Origin: Pseudomonadota bacterium
Lineage (GTDB): Bacteria > Pseudomonadota > Gammaproteobacteria > Steroidobacterales > Steroidobacteraceae
Direction of reading: 5' to 3'
DNA: 64,000 nt
Assembly: GCA_023417315.1 (NCBI GenBank)
Contig: JAEZFW010000067.1
Location: 62,001-126,000 of the forward strand
The notes beneath the pieces were generated by a model. It searched no databases and was not told the origin of the DNA. It saw nothing but the letters and a program-made list of their open reading frames with translations. The translations under genes and the position numbers were made by a program. Within the stretch, counting starts at the first letter, position 1. Each line of letters starts with the position of its first letter. Positions 51,187 through 59,377 of this stretch are shown piece by piece.

Positions 51187-52308
51187 ATGCGATCGATTCA
51201 CACACACTCTTCGGCATCTCAGCAAGCGCTAGAGGTCCGACAACCCATTTACATTCACGATGCGTCATCCCGGCGGTGGCCGGGATCCAGACTGCTCATG
51301 AGCCACGCGATCTTCATGGCGCTACTGGCCGCAAGCAATGCGAAAGCCGTGGAGGTCACAGCGGATTCCGTGCGCGGCTTGGACACCGAACATCGAGCTC
51401 TGCTCGCACAAGCACAAGTGCAGCTCGCGCAAGCGCAAGCAACTCGCGAGCGCGCACACGCTGAGGCCGAATCGCGCCGCGCGCCAAGCGAGGAAGAACA
51501 ACTTGCGCTCGCCGCCATGGAGGGTCTGATGGCGCAGCCCCCTGAGCGCTCGCTACCGATCATCAAACGTGTGCTGGCGGGATCGCAGACGACATTGGTC
51601 AAGCGACGCGCCCTATTCGTGCTCAGTCAGATCGATTCGCCGGAAGCGCAAGATATTCTGCTGCAAACCAGCCGCTCCACTGACGAGCAACTACGCCAGG
51701 AAGCCATTCGCAGCATCGGGATCAGCGGTAATCCGAAATCGCTCGCCGCACTGCGTGAGATCTACAACAGCGGAGATTCCTCAGTGAAGCAAGACGTGCT
51801 GCATGCGTGGATGATCGCGGGCAGCAAGGAAGACCTGTATCAGGTAGCGCTCAACGCCAAGTCTGAAGACGAAGCCAATCAAGCCATTCGCTTGTTGGGC
51901 GCAATGGGCGCGGCCGATGAGCTGCGCAAGCTCGGCGATCGCCCAAACGCCGGAAGCGGATTGGTGGAGGCATATGCAATCAGCGGCGACCTCTCGAGCT
52001 TGCGAAAAATTGCCGAGGGCAGTGGCGATATCTCGGTGCGTAGCGATGCTGTGCGCAAGATCGGCATCGTCAAGAACGCCGAGTCGCGCAATGCGCTGCG
52101 AGAGATCTACACGCGCAGCAGCGAGCAAGAAATCAAGGACGCGGCCTTACAAGGAATGTTGATCAGCGGCGATGACGATGGCGTCCTGGCGTTGTATCGC
52201 AGCTCCAAGAGCGCAGACGAGAAACGCGCCCTACTGCGTACGCTGTCTATGATGGACAGCGATGCAGCGCTGCAAGCCATCGATGCTGCGTTGGAGGGAA
52301 AGCAATGA
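51187..52308 (+). CDS. Exported HEAT-repeat protein, with a REP palindrome in its 5' end
   Basis: A 373-residue protein. From about residue 110 it is built of HEAT/PBS-like repeats (LVKRRALFVLSQIDSPEAQD, LRQEAIRSIGISGNPKSL and so on, ending LMMDSDAALQ-like). A signal-like segment, HAIFMALLAASNAKA, starts only at residue 40; the residues before it include a stretch (HDASSRRWPGSRL) encoded by a REP-type palindrome at 51263. A strong GGAG precedes the ATG at 51187, so translation begins there; an ATG at 51298 would give a clean signal peptide. Four-base overlap with the second HEAT gene. Confidence 0.82.
   Translation: MRSIHTHSSASQQALEVRQPIYIHDASSRRWPGSRLLMSHAIFMALLAASNAKAVEVTADSVRGLDTEHRALLAQAQVQLAQAQATRERAHAEAESRRAPSEEEQLALAAMEGLMAQPPERSLPIIKRVLAGSQTTLVKRRALFVLSQIDSPEAQDILLQTSRSTDEQLRQEAIRSIGISGNPKSLAALREIYNSGDSSVKQDVLHAWMIAGSKEDLYQVALNAKSEDEANQAIRLLGAMGAADELRKLGDRPNAGSGLVEAYAISGDLSSLRKIAEGSGDISVRSDAVRKIGIVKNAESRNALREIYTRSSEQEIKDAALQGMLISGDDDGVLALYRSSKSADEKRALLRTLSMMDSDAALQAIDAALEGKQ
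51263..51290. repeat. REP-like palindrome inside a coding region
   Basis: CGTCATCCCGG and CCGGGATCCAG flank a short loop; the widespread CGTCAT(T/C)CC...GGGATCCAG element. A second, longer copy is at 53358. Confidence 0.8.
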
Positions 52309-53303
52309 ATACGTCGCAATTGCTTCGCGCCGCGGCGCTATGCCTCGGATCGCTCTCACTCGCTGCCGCTGCAATCACGGCGGAGTTGAACGTACCTCGC
52401 GAAGGCTGGGCAAGCTGGGAAGTACCGGCGGTCGAGGAGGCGCCAGACTGGTGTTGCTACTCTGCGAGTGGAGCTCGCCAACCTTGCGCGCTCGATGATC
52501 AAGGGCACGGCTACAGCAGCCGAGACGATGCTACGACCGACACAGTTCGCGTGTACGCACGCTTCACGGACGGAAAGATCGATCGATTGCACACGCTCGC
52601 CGCCACGTGCCCGGTCGAGAGCGATACGCAGATCCAGGAGATCAGCGGAGTGTCAGCCGACGAGAGTGCACGTTGGCTCATATCGCTTGTCGACGGACGT
52701 GATCTCGACACGCATAGGCATGATCGAATCGCCAACGATGCGTCAACTGCACTCGCTATTCATCGCGGCGATGTCGCGCACGATTCGCTCGTCGAGATCG
52801 CACGTGGTGATACGCGTACTGAATTTCGCAAGCACGCGCTGTTTCTGCTCGCTCACCTGCGCGGCCTGCAAGGTGCGGGGGTCGCCACCGCGATGATGTT
52901 CGATGATCCTGACGCGAACATTCGGGAGCACGCCGCGTTCGCGGTGTCCCAATCGAAATCTACGCACGCCGACACCGATCTGATACGTGCCGCCACTACG
53001 GACTCCTCTGCCAAAGTCCGCAAGCACGCATGGTTCTCGCTCGCGCTTACGAAGTCCTTGAAGACAGAGGCCGCAATCGATGCAGCACTCCGCAAAGAGA
53101 CGAATAGCGATGTTCGCGAGCACGCCATCTTCGCGCTCTCTCAACTACCCTCCGATCGTGCGACCCGAGCACTGATCAAAGTCGCGGAGAACAAAGCACT
53201 CGGGCGCGAGGAGCGCAAGCGCGCGATGTTTTGGTTGTCGCAGTCGGACTCGAGCGCAGCGCAGGCGTACCTCGAGCGGATTCTTGCGCGCGCTCCGCAG
53301 TGA
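52305..53303 (+). CDS. Exported HEAT-repeat protein
   Basis: A 332-residue protein with a signal (LCLGSLSLAAAAITA). The first third holds DWCCYSASGARQPCAL, a Cys-rich stretch, and EVYARFTDGKIDRLHTL-like beta strands (VRVYARFTDGKIDRLH). The rest is a regular HEAT array, with each repeat marked by (F/V)R-HA-FAL-Q, for example IREHAAFAVSQSKS, VRKHAWFSLALTKS and VREHAIFALSQLPS. It is the last gene of the sigma/anti-sigma/HEAT operon, four bases overlapping the previous. Likely an exported binding platform. Confidence 0.85.
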   Translation: MNTSQLLRAAALCLGSLSLAAAAITAELNVPREGWASWEVPAVEEAPDWCCYSASGARQPCALDDQGHGYSSRDDATTDTVRVYARFTDGKIDRLHTLAATCPVESDTQIQEISGVSADESARWLISLVDGRDLDTHRHDRIANDASTALAIHRGDVAHDSLVEIARGDTRTEFRKHALFLLAHLRGLQGAGVATAMMFDDPDANIREHAAFAVSQSKSTHADTDLIRAATTDSSAKVRKHAWFSLALTKSLKTEAAIDAALRKETNSDVREHAIFALSQLPSDRATRALIKVAENKALGREERKRAMFWLSQSDSSAAQAYLERILARAPQ

Positions 53304-53312
53304 GCCGGTAGA

Positions 53313-53339
53313 GACCCTCGCGAAGCACGCAAGGTCGCT
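53313..53339. repeat. Copy of a dispersed 'CTCGCAAAGC' intergenic repeat
   Basis: CTCGCGAAGCACGCAAGGTC then GCTGACC, ten bases after the HEAT operon; matches the copy at 42877 at most positions. Confidence 0.5.
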
Positions 53340-53357
53340 GACCGTGTTTTTCTTTGG

Positions 53358-53396
53358 CGTAATCCCGGCGAAGGCCCGGCGAAGGCCGGGATCCAG
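53358..53396. repeat. REP-like palindrome (long form)
   Basis: CGTAATCCCGGCGAAGG, then a second CCCGGCGAAGG, and CCGGGATCCAG; the same element as at 51263 with an internal duplication. Confidence 0.8.
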
Positions 53397-53488
53397 GCGC
53401 AGCACGGCACAAGGTTCGCCGATCCGAGATCGCAGGATTCGCAGCTCGTTCCGTTATACCATTGCGGTTTCTGCCCCTGAGGTGCCCC

Positions 53489-53878
53489 ATGGAGAAACCG
53501 CTCAAAGCAACCGAGTACCTGTTGTTATCTCGCGGCAAGTGGGACCCAAAGAAATCTCCGGAGGAGATTCAGAAGGCAATCGACGACTTCTATGTCTGGC
53601 ACGCGCAGCTCGTCGAGGAAGGCAAATTCAGAGCTGGGCAACGGCTCGCAACAGGTGGCAGGCAGGTTTCGCTCACTGGAATCATCGATGGTCCCTTCAC
53701 GGAAACCAACGAAGTCATCGGCGGCTACTGGTTCGTCATCGCCGAAAGCCTCGAAGAAGCCGCTGCCATTGCTGCGCAAAGTCCATGCTTGCGTTGCGGT
53801 CTGAGCTACGAGATCCGTCCGATCGAGCACGAACGGGCGACTGCGTGGCGAGTCACGAATGAGACCCCGCAGCGATAA
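53489..53878 (+). CDS. YCII-related (DGPF) family protein
   Basis: A 129-residue dimeric alpha/beta-barrel protein. The DGPF family motif GIIDGPFTETNEVIGGYWF is present, preceded by YLLLSRGKW and followed by EAAAIAAQSPCL. The ATG at 53489 follows GAGGTG at 4 bases. Such proteins are common beside ECF sigma factors, but here no ECF42 gene is adjacent. Function unknown. Confidence 0.88.
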   Translation: MEKPLKATEYLLLSRGKWDPKKSPEEIQKAIDDFYVWHAQLVEEGKFRAGQRLATGGRQVSLTGIIDGPFTETNEVIGGYWFVIAESLEEAAAIAAQSPCLRCGLSYEIRPIEHERATAWRVTNETPQR

Positions 53879-53895
53879 AGCGCGATACCCCTGCG

Positions 53896-54537
53896 CTAGT
53901 CGGGACCGCTCCACTCGAATTCGATCAACTTGCTCGATTTCCCACTGCGGTTCCATCTAAAGCCGAACGCATCGGCGCGATCGGCGGTCGCGCGGCCCCA
54001 CGTGGCAACGCCGCCAGGACCTGTTTCTGCGCCAGGCAGATTGTGAACCTTCGTGACTTTGCCGTGGCTCGTTGGACCCATCAGCGCTTCGGCGGCGGCG
54101 AATACATCGTGCGCGGGAATTTCGGCACTCCATTCGGAGAGATCCGGTGCGATGTCTACTTTGATCGACGCGAACGCGAAGCCCTTGTTCTCGCCTTGAA
54201 CTAGCGCCCCGAAGAATTTGGGCCAGCCGCCTGCCTGACCGGTGAACACCGTCTGCAGAGCAGCACGTTGCTGTTCGTCGGCGGTTTCGTCCATGAAGAT
54301 CGCCTCTTTGAAGTCGCTCGCTTTCTCCCAGACGTTTCCGCTGAATGAGCCCAGCATGGCGACATTCAAGCCGTCGAGCGTAACCGCTCCATAATGGCCT
54401 TTCAGGATGTGCCACACGAGGATGCCTTCGCAGAAATCGTCATCCGGTGGTTGCGCCCACGAGCATGGGCACGGAATCGCACACCGACACACGTCGAACC
54501 ATTGACCTTTGATGCTCCACTTCTCGATGCCAGCCAT
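53896..54537 (-). CDS. DUF1326 family protein
   Basis: A 213-residue cytoplasmic protein. The hallmark is the N-terminal FDVCRCAIPCPCSWAQPP with four cysteines spaced CxC-x3-CxC, a probable metal site, then DGLNVAMLGSFSGNVWE and IFMDETADEQQRAAL. It ends with SKLIEFEWSGPD. The ATG at 54537 follows GAGGGGGTAGTG. It converges on the YCII-like gene. Function unknown. Confidence 0.88.
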   Translation of the reverse strand: MAGIEKWSIKGQWFDVCRCAIPCPCSWAQPPDDDFCEGILVWHILKGHYGAVTLDGLNVAMLGSFSGNVWEKASDFKEAIFMDETADEQQRAALQTVFTGQAGGWPKFFGALVQGENKGFAFASIKVDIAPDLSEWSAEIPAHDVFAAAEALMGPTSHGKVTKVHNLPGAETGPGGVATWGRATADRADAFGFRWNRSGKSSKLIEFEWSGPD

Positions 54538-54703
54538 CACTACCCCCTCGTGCACGCTGTGCCGCGTACGCTCAAGTGCCATTATCCTCCTGACGGCGCT
54601 CGCGACACGAGCGCACGATCCCATGTCCGATGTGCGATGCGTGGCCTACGCGTTTGCGCATTGCGCAATTGCCTTTCGCCTGACTCAGTGGAGAATGCAT
54701 CGG

Positions 54704-55531
54704 ATGAAAGCCACACATGTGTCAGGTGACCAACGACGAGCTACGCGCCGCCACTGGGCTCACCATCTGCTGCTCATGATTCCATTCTCGCTTGCGTTGA
54801 CCCCGCAAGCGTCGAACGCTGAGCAGGACGACATCACCGCAGTACTGAAGCTGCACGAGATGAGCTTTACCTATCGGGCTAACACGTCTGTTCTTTCCTG
54901 TAGTCACATCAGGGGTGTCGTCGTTTCCGTCTTGCGTAACCTTGGCGCTAGAGAAGACCTCGGCGTGAATGTCAACGGCTGCGATGCAATCGTGTCACCG
55001 TACGAAGATTCGTCGAGGGATACATGGCAGGACCGATCCGATCCATGGGGACGGCAGGAAGATCCGTGGGATACCTCATCGGATCGATGGGAATCATCGC
55101 AATCATCGGGGTCGGATCGCTTTGGCAATCGGCGCATGGGGTCGAGACAATCGGCTCACGTGCGAATCCGCGCGATGATGCCGGTTGAGGCAACGCCTGA
55201 AGTACTCGCCGAGATGCAGAAAGACAAGTCGCGGCGCGAGCTCCTGGCGCGCGTGACGGGCAATCCACTGAACGAACCAATCGTATTTCCCGCCGAGCGA
55301 AGGATCGTTGAGCTCTCGCATCGAACCATGAAGCTCGAACCGGAGGAATGCGAATTGCTCGATCAGATGTCGAGAAGCGTGTTCAAGGAGGTTGGGCTGC
55401 GGGTGATCAGAAGGCCGAGCTGCAGCCGGGATCGCGTTTCTGCGATCGCTCCACAGCTCACCGTAGAGGCGCTCTTACCGCTGATGCCTACGGTTCCTGA
55501 GCTCTCGCCGAAGCAGCAAGAATCGAAGTAG
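54704..55531 (+). CDS. Exported hypothetical protein with a Trp-rich DPW repeat stretch
   Basis: A 275-residue protein with a signal-like segment (HHLLLMIPFSLALTPQASNA). Residues about 110-140 repeat DPW/DRW units (RSDPWGRQEDPWD, SSDRWESSQSS), a low-complexity hydrophilic linker. Flanking parts carry no motif I know; the N-terminal portion (LKLHEMSFTYRANTSVLSC) has two Cys. The ATG at 54704 has GGAG ten bases upstream. It is divergent from the DUF1326 gene. Confidence 0.65.
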   Translation: MKATHVSGDQRRATRRHWAHHLLLMIPFSLALTPQASNAEQDDITAVLKLHEMSFTYRANTSVLSCSHIRGVVVSVLRNLGAREDLGVNVNGCDAIVSPYEDSSRDTWQDRSDPWGRQEDPWDTSSDRWESSQSSGSDRFGNRRMGSRQSAHVRIRAMMPVEATPEVLAEMQKDKSRRELLARVTGNPLNEPIVFPAERRIVELSHRTMKLEPEECELLDQMSRSVFKEVGLRVIRRPSCSRDRVSAIAPQLTVEALLPLMPTVPELSPKQQESK

Positions 55532-55593
55532 TCCGACGCGACTGTACTGCGCTCGACTCACGAGCCGCGCGCGGACGCATGGCTTTCACGACG

Positions 55594-57123
55594 TTAGTCT
55601 AACGATGAAATGGCCTCGGTTTCCGCGGTATCCGATACCTCGGTCCAGTCGCCATTCCATTGCGCGATTTCGAAGCGATCCGTGGACGGAAACCCAGGAG
55701 GACGTCGCTCCTCGAAACGCGTGTCATATTCGATTTTGGTGGCATAACGCGGCTCGCTCGCAGAGATGCTGCCGGCAGAGAGGCTGCCGAGTACTCGCAG
55801 CGTCCCTGACCGTCTGTGATTGACGTTCGTAACCACGAAACGTCGTCCCGCGAAAATCGCCGCATCGATCTCGAGGTCGCCTGGCCCGGTCACGCTCGGC
55901 GGCGCGATCTCCACATATCTATCGCACACGATGCCTAAGTAGTCAGGCGAATGGGGTACCTCGCGCGGGTCGCGGGCATACGTGAGGCTCCCTTCCACGA
56001 CGATTTTGTGAGGCGAATAGATGAGCACTTGGCCTGCAAGAACGCCCTGCACTCGCAGAGTCACACCCGTGCCCGCAATGAGATACATGAGCTCGCCCGC
56101 GGACGCATCGACTTGCCCGGCTGCTGCTCCTGGCGTGTGCCAGGTAAATCCACCTTCCGGTCGGAAGGTGATGCTCGTATCGCTCGCGTATTCGAAAACC
56201 TGTGCACGCTCATCGCGCGGCGCCCACTCGAACGGCTGCAACGCCGCAGGCAAACGAATACGCTTCACGCGAGTCTGAATGCCGCCTTTGAAAATCTCGG
56301 CCTGCCGCCTCCTTCCCTTCGATTCAGTGTGAAAGGTACCGGCGGCGGTCGTCACCTTGCCGAGAAACTCGGGCGCCGTTCGCCCGTCATACTGCAAATT
56401 GAACGATGTGTTGGTATGGACGCGGCCAACGATCTCGTCGTCATGAAACTGCACCATCGGGTCCCAACGATCGACGACATGCGAGAAGCTAGAGAATGGC
56501 AGGCGCTTGAGCGAGACGAGTGTTTGCATCTGCTTTCCGTGACGCGAGGCGCTGATCTCCGCGTTGACGCGGTCAAGCTCCATCCCATCATTCGCACGCT
56601 GCAAGACCAGAACTGCACTGTATTGGGTTCCGTTCTGCTCCCAGGCGATCTGCGTTGGGGTCGGTGTTGCCAGCTCTTCGGCAAGTTTCACGAGGCGTTG
56701 AGAAATCGCTGCTCGCTCGGTCTCTGAAAGACGAATGGTGCTGCTGGGCTGCTTAGCAGGAGCCGACGTCGGCTCGAATTCTGACTGCTCACTGGAATCA
56801 ACGACCTCTGCGGGACGAAGCGGTTCGCTCGGCAGATCCGGCGAGCCGGCAGGCAGCTCGATGGACGCGAGCGCCGGCTGTTCGACACGCGGCAAGACCA
56901 GGCTGGGCTCTAACGGCGGAAGGTCCACGCCCTCGCTCGTATCTGCGCTGCGTGCTTCGATGAGCACGAGTTTCGTGAGCGGCGTGTCGCCGCTATGGAT
57001 ACCGTCGTGTCGATCGCCCGAGAAGAGCACGATCAAGGCGATCCCGACGTGCAGCGCAGCAGATATGAACGCCGCCACCCAGCGGTGATTGAGTCGCTCT
57101 TCGAGACGACCAGGACGCGTCAT
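55594..57123 (-). CDS. TonB-like N-terminus fused to a DUF4900-like beta domain
   Basis: A 509-residue protein. A single N-terminal membrane helix is flanked as in TonB (LNHRWVAAFISAALHVGIAL, then LVLIEA), followed by about 90 acidic and Pro-rich residues, then a large beta domain. Its segments DEIVGRVHTNTSFNLQYDG, PEFLGKVTTAAGT and QVLIYSPHKIVVEGSL, with GTLRVLGSLSAGSIS, resemble DUF4900/PilX-type polymer-like beta domains. No TonB C-terminal domain is seen. The ATG at 57123 is chosen; the longer frame to 57393 has no signal. Function unknown. Confidence 0.7.
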   Translation of the reverse strand: MTRPGRLEERLNHRWVAAFISAALHVGIALIVLFSGDRHDGIHSGDTPLTKLVLIEARSADTSEGVDLPPLEPSLVLPRVEQPALASIELPAGSPDLPSEPLRPAEVVDSSEQSEFEPTSAPAKQPSSTIRLSETERAAISQRLVKLAEELATPTPTQIAWEQNGTQYSAVLVLQRANDGMELDRVNAEISASRHGKQMQTLVSLKRLPFSSFSHVVDRWDPMVQFHDDEIVGRVHTNTSFNLQYDGRTAPEFLGKVTTAAGTFHTESKGRRRQAEIFKGGIQTRVKRIRLPAALQPFEWAPRDERAQVFEYASDTSITFRPEGGFTWHTPGAAAGQVDASAGELMYLIAGTGVTLRVQGVLAGQVLIYSPHKIVVEGSLTYARDPREVPHSPDYLGIVCDRYVEIAPPSVTGPGDLEIDAAIFAGRRFVVTNVNHRRSGTLRVLGSLSAGSISASEPRYATKIEYDTRFEERRPPGFPSTDRFEIAQWNGDWTEVSDTAETEAISSLD

Positions 57124-57240
57124 GAGGGCTCGCCTCTGTTTCCCGTCCCCTATGAAACCGCTGCGGCAAGCGTTACGCAAGTCTGGACTACACCATCCGA
57201 AGCCATAGCCGCCCTCGTTGACGCACGATGGACGGTGGCA

Positions 57241-57266
57241 GGGCGCCCCGGGATCTTGGGGCGCCC
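57241..57266. other. GGGCGCCCC inverted repeat
   Basis: A perfect 9-bp stem GGGCGCCCC (57241-57249) pairing with 57258-57266 around an 8-base loop, seven bases beyond the diiron gene stop. It has only three T after it on the plus strand and none on the minus strand, so terminator function is uncertain. Confidence 0.55.
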
Positions 57267-57272
57267 TTTGCA

Positions 57273-58220
57273 TCAGCCGTTCAGGATCGGTGTCAGCGCC
57301 GATCGAATCTGCAACATCTGCTCGGGCGTCGTCATACTGGCCAGCAACTTTGCGAAATGCGGCTGCTGTACGCCTGAAATGATGTATTGCCAACGATAAG
57401 CGGACAAGACGGATGCTTTGATTTCGCTCACCTCTTCAGCAGTGAAGGGCCGGACGCTTCGAACGAAGTAATTCGCATCGGCCGTCGCCTGAGCCTGCAG
57501 AATCCCATCCACGGCACCGACGAGTGCGATCAAGTCGTTCACCGCCTGGCCGCGCTCTGCCGGGGAGAGCCTCGCATGCTCGTTCTTCCACTCGAGCTCA
57601 TCGAGCACGACGTGTCGGCTTTCATCCTTCCAGTGAAACTTGAAGACATCCCGAAACAGAGGGCACAGCTCTTCGCGCGGAGCGATACTTTCGGCGTAGT
57701 GCGTCTGAACAAAGAGCTCGATGTGACACGTAAGCGCCAAGACCGACCACGTGCTGGCGGCAAGTACGGCACGCGCCACCTCGTTCGGATCGGCCACCTG
57801 GAGATAACCGCTCGGCAATTCGGGAGCGATCATTGCCTCCATGCGGCGAAACAACTCCTGATGCTTGATCTCCTCCGCAGAGAAGCGAAGCAGTGCCTCG
57901 AGTGCGAGCTGGTCGTCGAATAGATGGGCCCGACCCTGATCGAGCATCTTGGCACTGATGAATCGTTCCACCAATCCGAAGATATAGGCATAGGTTCTGC
58001 CTTGGATTTGGCTCAGCAGCCGCGCTTCATCCGCGGAAAGGAACGCAAGTCGATCGACTCGCGACAGTGCATCGGGGAGGAACTTGCGCGAGAAGTCGAA
58101 CGTACGGCCCTGCAACAAATCGCGATCGATCTGCCATTCCGATTTCTTCGATAACGTGGCGCATCGCGCGTAGCGCGCCGTATCGAGGGATTCCGGCACC
58201 GAGATGGTAGTAGCACTCAT
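57273..58220 (-). CDS. Diiron oxygenase-like protein (AurF / ferritin-like fold)
   Basis: A 315-residue helical protein with two diiron-type helices: LRFSAEEIKHQELFRRMEAM (E-x2-H) and WKDESRHVVLDELEW (E-x2-H), plus HIELFVQTHY, in the order of the AurF/p-aminobenzoate N-oxygenase family. Length agrees with AurF. Substrate could be an arylamine or fatty compound; nothing nearby decides. It is divergent from an AraC regulator, which may control it. Start ATG at 58220 gives a hydrophilic N-terminus. Confidence 0.75.
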   Translation of the reverse strand: MSATTISVPESLDTARYARCATLSKKSEWQIDRDLLQGRTFDFSRKFLPDALSRVDRLAFLSADEARLLSQIQGRTYAYIFGLVERFISAKMLDQGRAHLFDDQLALEALLRFSAEEIKHQELFRRMEAMIAPELPSGYLQVADPNEVARAVLAASTWSVLALTCHIELFVQTHYAESIAPREELCPLFRDVFKFHWKDESRHVVLDELEWKNEHARLSPAERGQAVNDLIALVGAVDGILQAQATADANYFVRSVRPFTAEEVSEIKASVLSAYRWQYIISGVQQPHFAKLLASMTTPEQMLQIRSALTPILNG

Positions 58221-58332
58221 GGTCCGCTCCTAATAGTTGGGCGAGTGCTAATCTATGGCTCGCGCTAGGGACAGCGAATGATCAGTACGCCTGATCTCTT
58301 GCTCCTGGCTCCGATCACACGGCGGATAGCTC

Positions 58333-59286
58333 GTGGATGCCTTCTCAGATGTGTTACGAGTGATTCGGCTCTCGGGAGGAGTGTTTCTCGAGGCGGAGTT
58401 CACCGCGCCTTGGTGTATCAGCGGCCAGCTCTCGACCGATGACTGCAAACCATTCCTCGCACCCCCACGTCATGTGATTGCCTCGCACTTCGTCGCTGAG
58501 GGCGCAATGCAGATTCGAGTCGAAGGCGGCGACACGATCGAGGTGCACGCAGGCGAGTACGTCCTGCTTCCACACAACGATGTTCATACTTTCGGCAGCC
58601 AGTTGGATACCGCACCCGTCGCTGCGCGCGACGTCATTCAGCCGCCGCAGAAAGGTGGTCTCTCACGCATCAAGCACGGTGGCGGTGGCACGGGGACGCA
58701 ATTGCTGTGTGGATACCTCGGCACCGATACCCCCTTCGCCCCACTGCTCTCGGGCTTGCCACGGTTGATGAAGTTGGACGTGCGCGCCACCGCCTCCGGA
58801 AGCTGGATCGAGAGCTCCTTCCGTTTTGCTGCGAGTGAGATCGCCAACGGAGGCCTCGGTTCGACAACTACGATCGCCAAGATTTCCGAGCTCCTATTCG
58901 TCGAGGCAGTGACTCAGTACGTGGCGAGTCTTCCGGCAGAACGGCGCGGGTGGCTGGCGGGTTTGCGCGATCCACAGATCGGACGTGCGCTCACTGTCCT
59001 TCATGCGCGTCCCATGGACCCGTGGACCGCGGACGCGCTCGCGTTGGAAGTGGGAATGTCTCGTTCCGTATTTGCGGAGCGATTCACTTCGTTGGTCGGA
59101 CAGCCGCCGATGCAATACCTGACGCTCTGGCGCATGCACGTCGCGGCTCAATACCTTCGCGAGGGCAGAGCGAGCGTTGCGCAGGTCGGATTCGCGATTG
59201 GTTATGAATCGGAAGCAGCATTCAGCCGAGCATTCAAACGCCAGTTCGGCACATCACCGAGTACGTGGCGTAAGCAGGCTCACTGA
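58333..59286 (+). CDS. AraC family transcriptional regulator (cupin-6 type)
   Basis: A 317-residue regulator with a GTG start. The N-terminal half is the cupin_6 sensor: TAPWCISGQ, HFVAEGAMQIRVEGGD, AGEYVLLPHNDVH and the switch segment LLCGYLGTDTPFAPLLSGLP. The C-terminal DNA-binding domain reads WTADALALEVGMSRSVFAER and ASVAQVGFAIGYESEAAFSR, the last helix followed by FKRQFGTSPSTWR. Divergent from the diiron oxygenase-like gene with a 112-base shared promoter region, so likely its regulator. Confidence 0.9.
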   Translation: MDAFSDVLRVIRLSGGVFLEAEFTAPWCISGQLSTDDCKPFLAPPRHVIASHFVAEGAMQIRVEGGDTIEVHAGEYVLLPHNDVHTFGSQLDTAPVAARDVIQPPQKGGLSRIKHGGGGTGTQLLCGYLGTDTPFAPLLSGLPRLMKLDVRATASGSWIESSFRFAASEIANGGLGSTTTIAKISELLFVEAVTQYVASLPAERRGWLAGLRDPQIGRALTVLHARPMDPWTADALALEVGMSRSVFAERFTSLVGQPPMQYLTLWRMHVAAQYLREGRASVAQVGFAIGYESEAAFSRAFKRQFGTSPSTWRKQAH

Positions 59287-59377
59287 TCTCTGGAGTCGAC
59301 CATTGACAGATGCACCTACGTGAAGCAGCCTTCATGCGCGTCGAAGAACAAAATCAACGAGTCGACCAGGACACGCT

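Noticed and set aside
57241..57266. GGGCGCCCC hairpin as a rho-independent terminator of the diiron gene
   Set aside because: No T run on the transcribed strand; annotated only as an inverted repeat.
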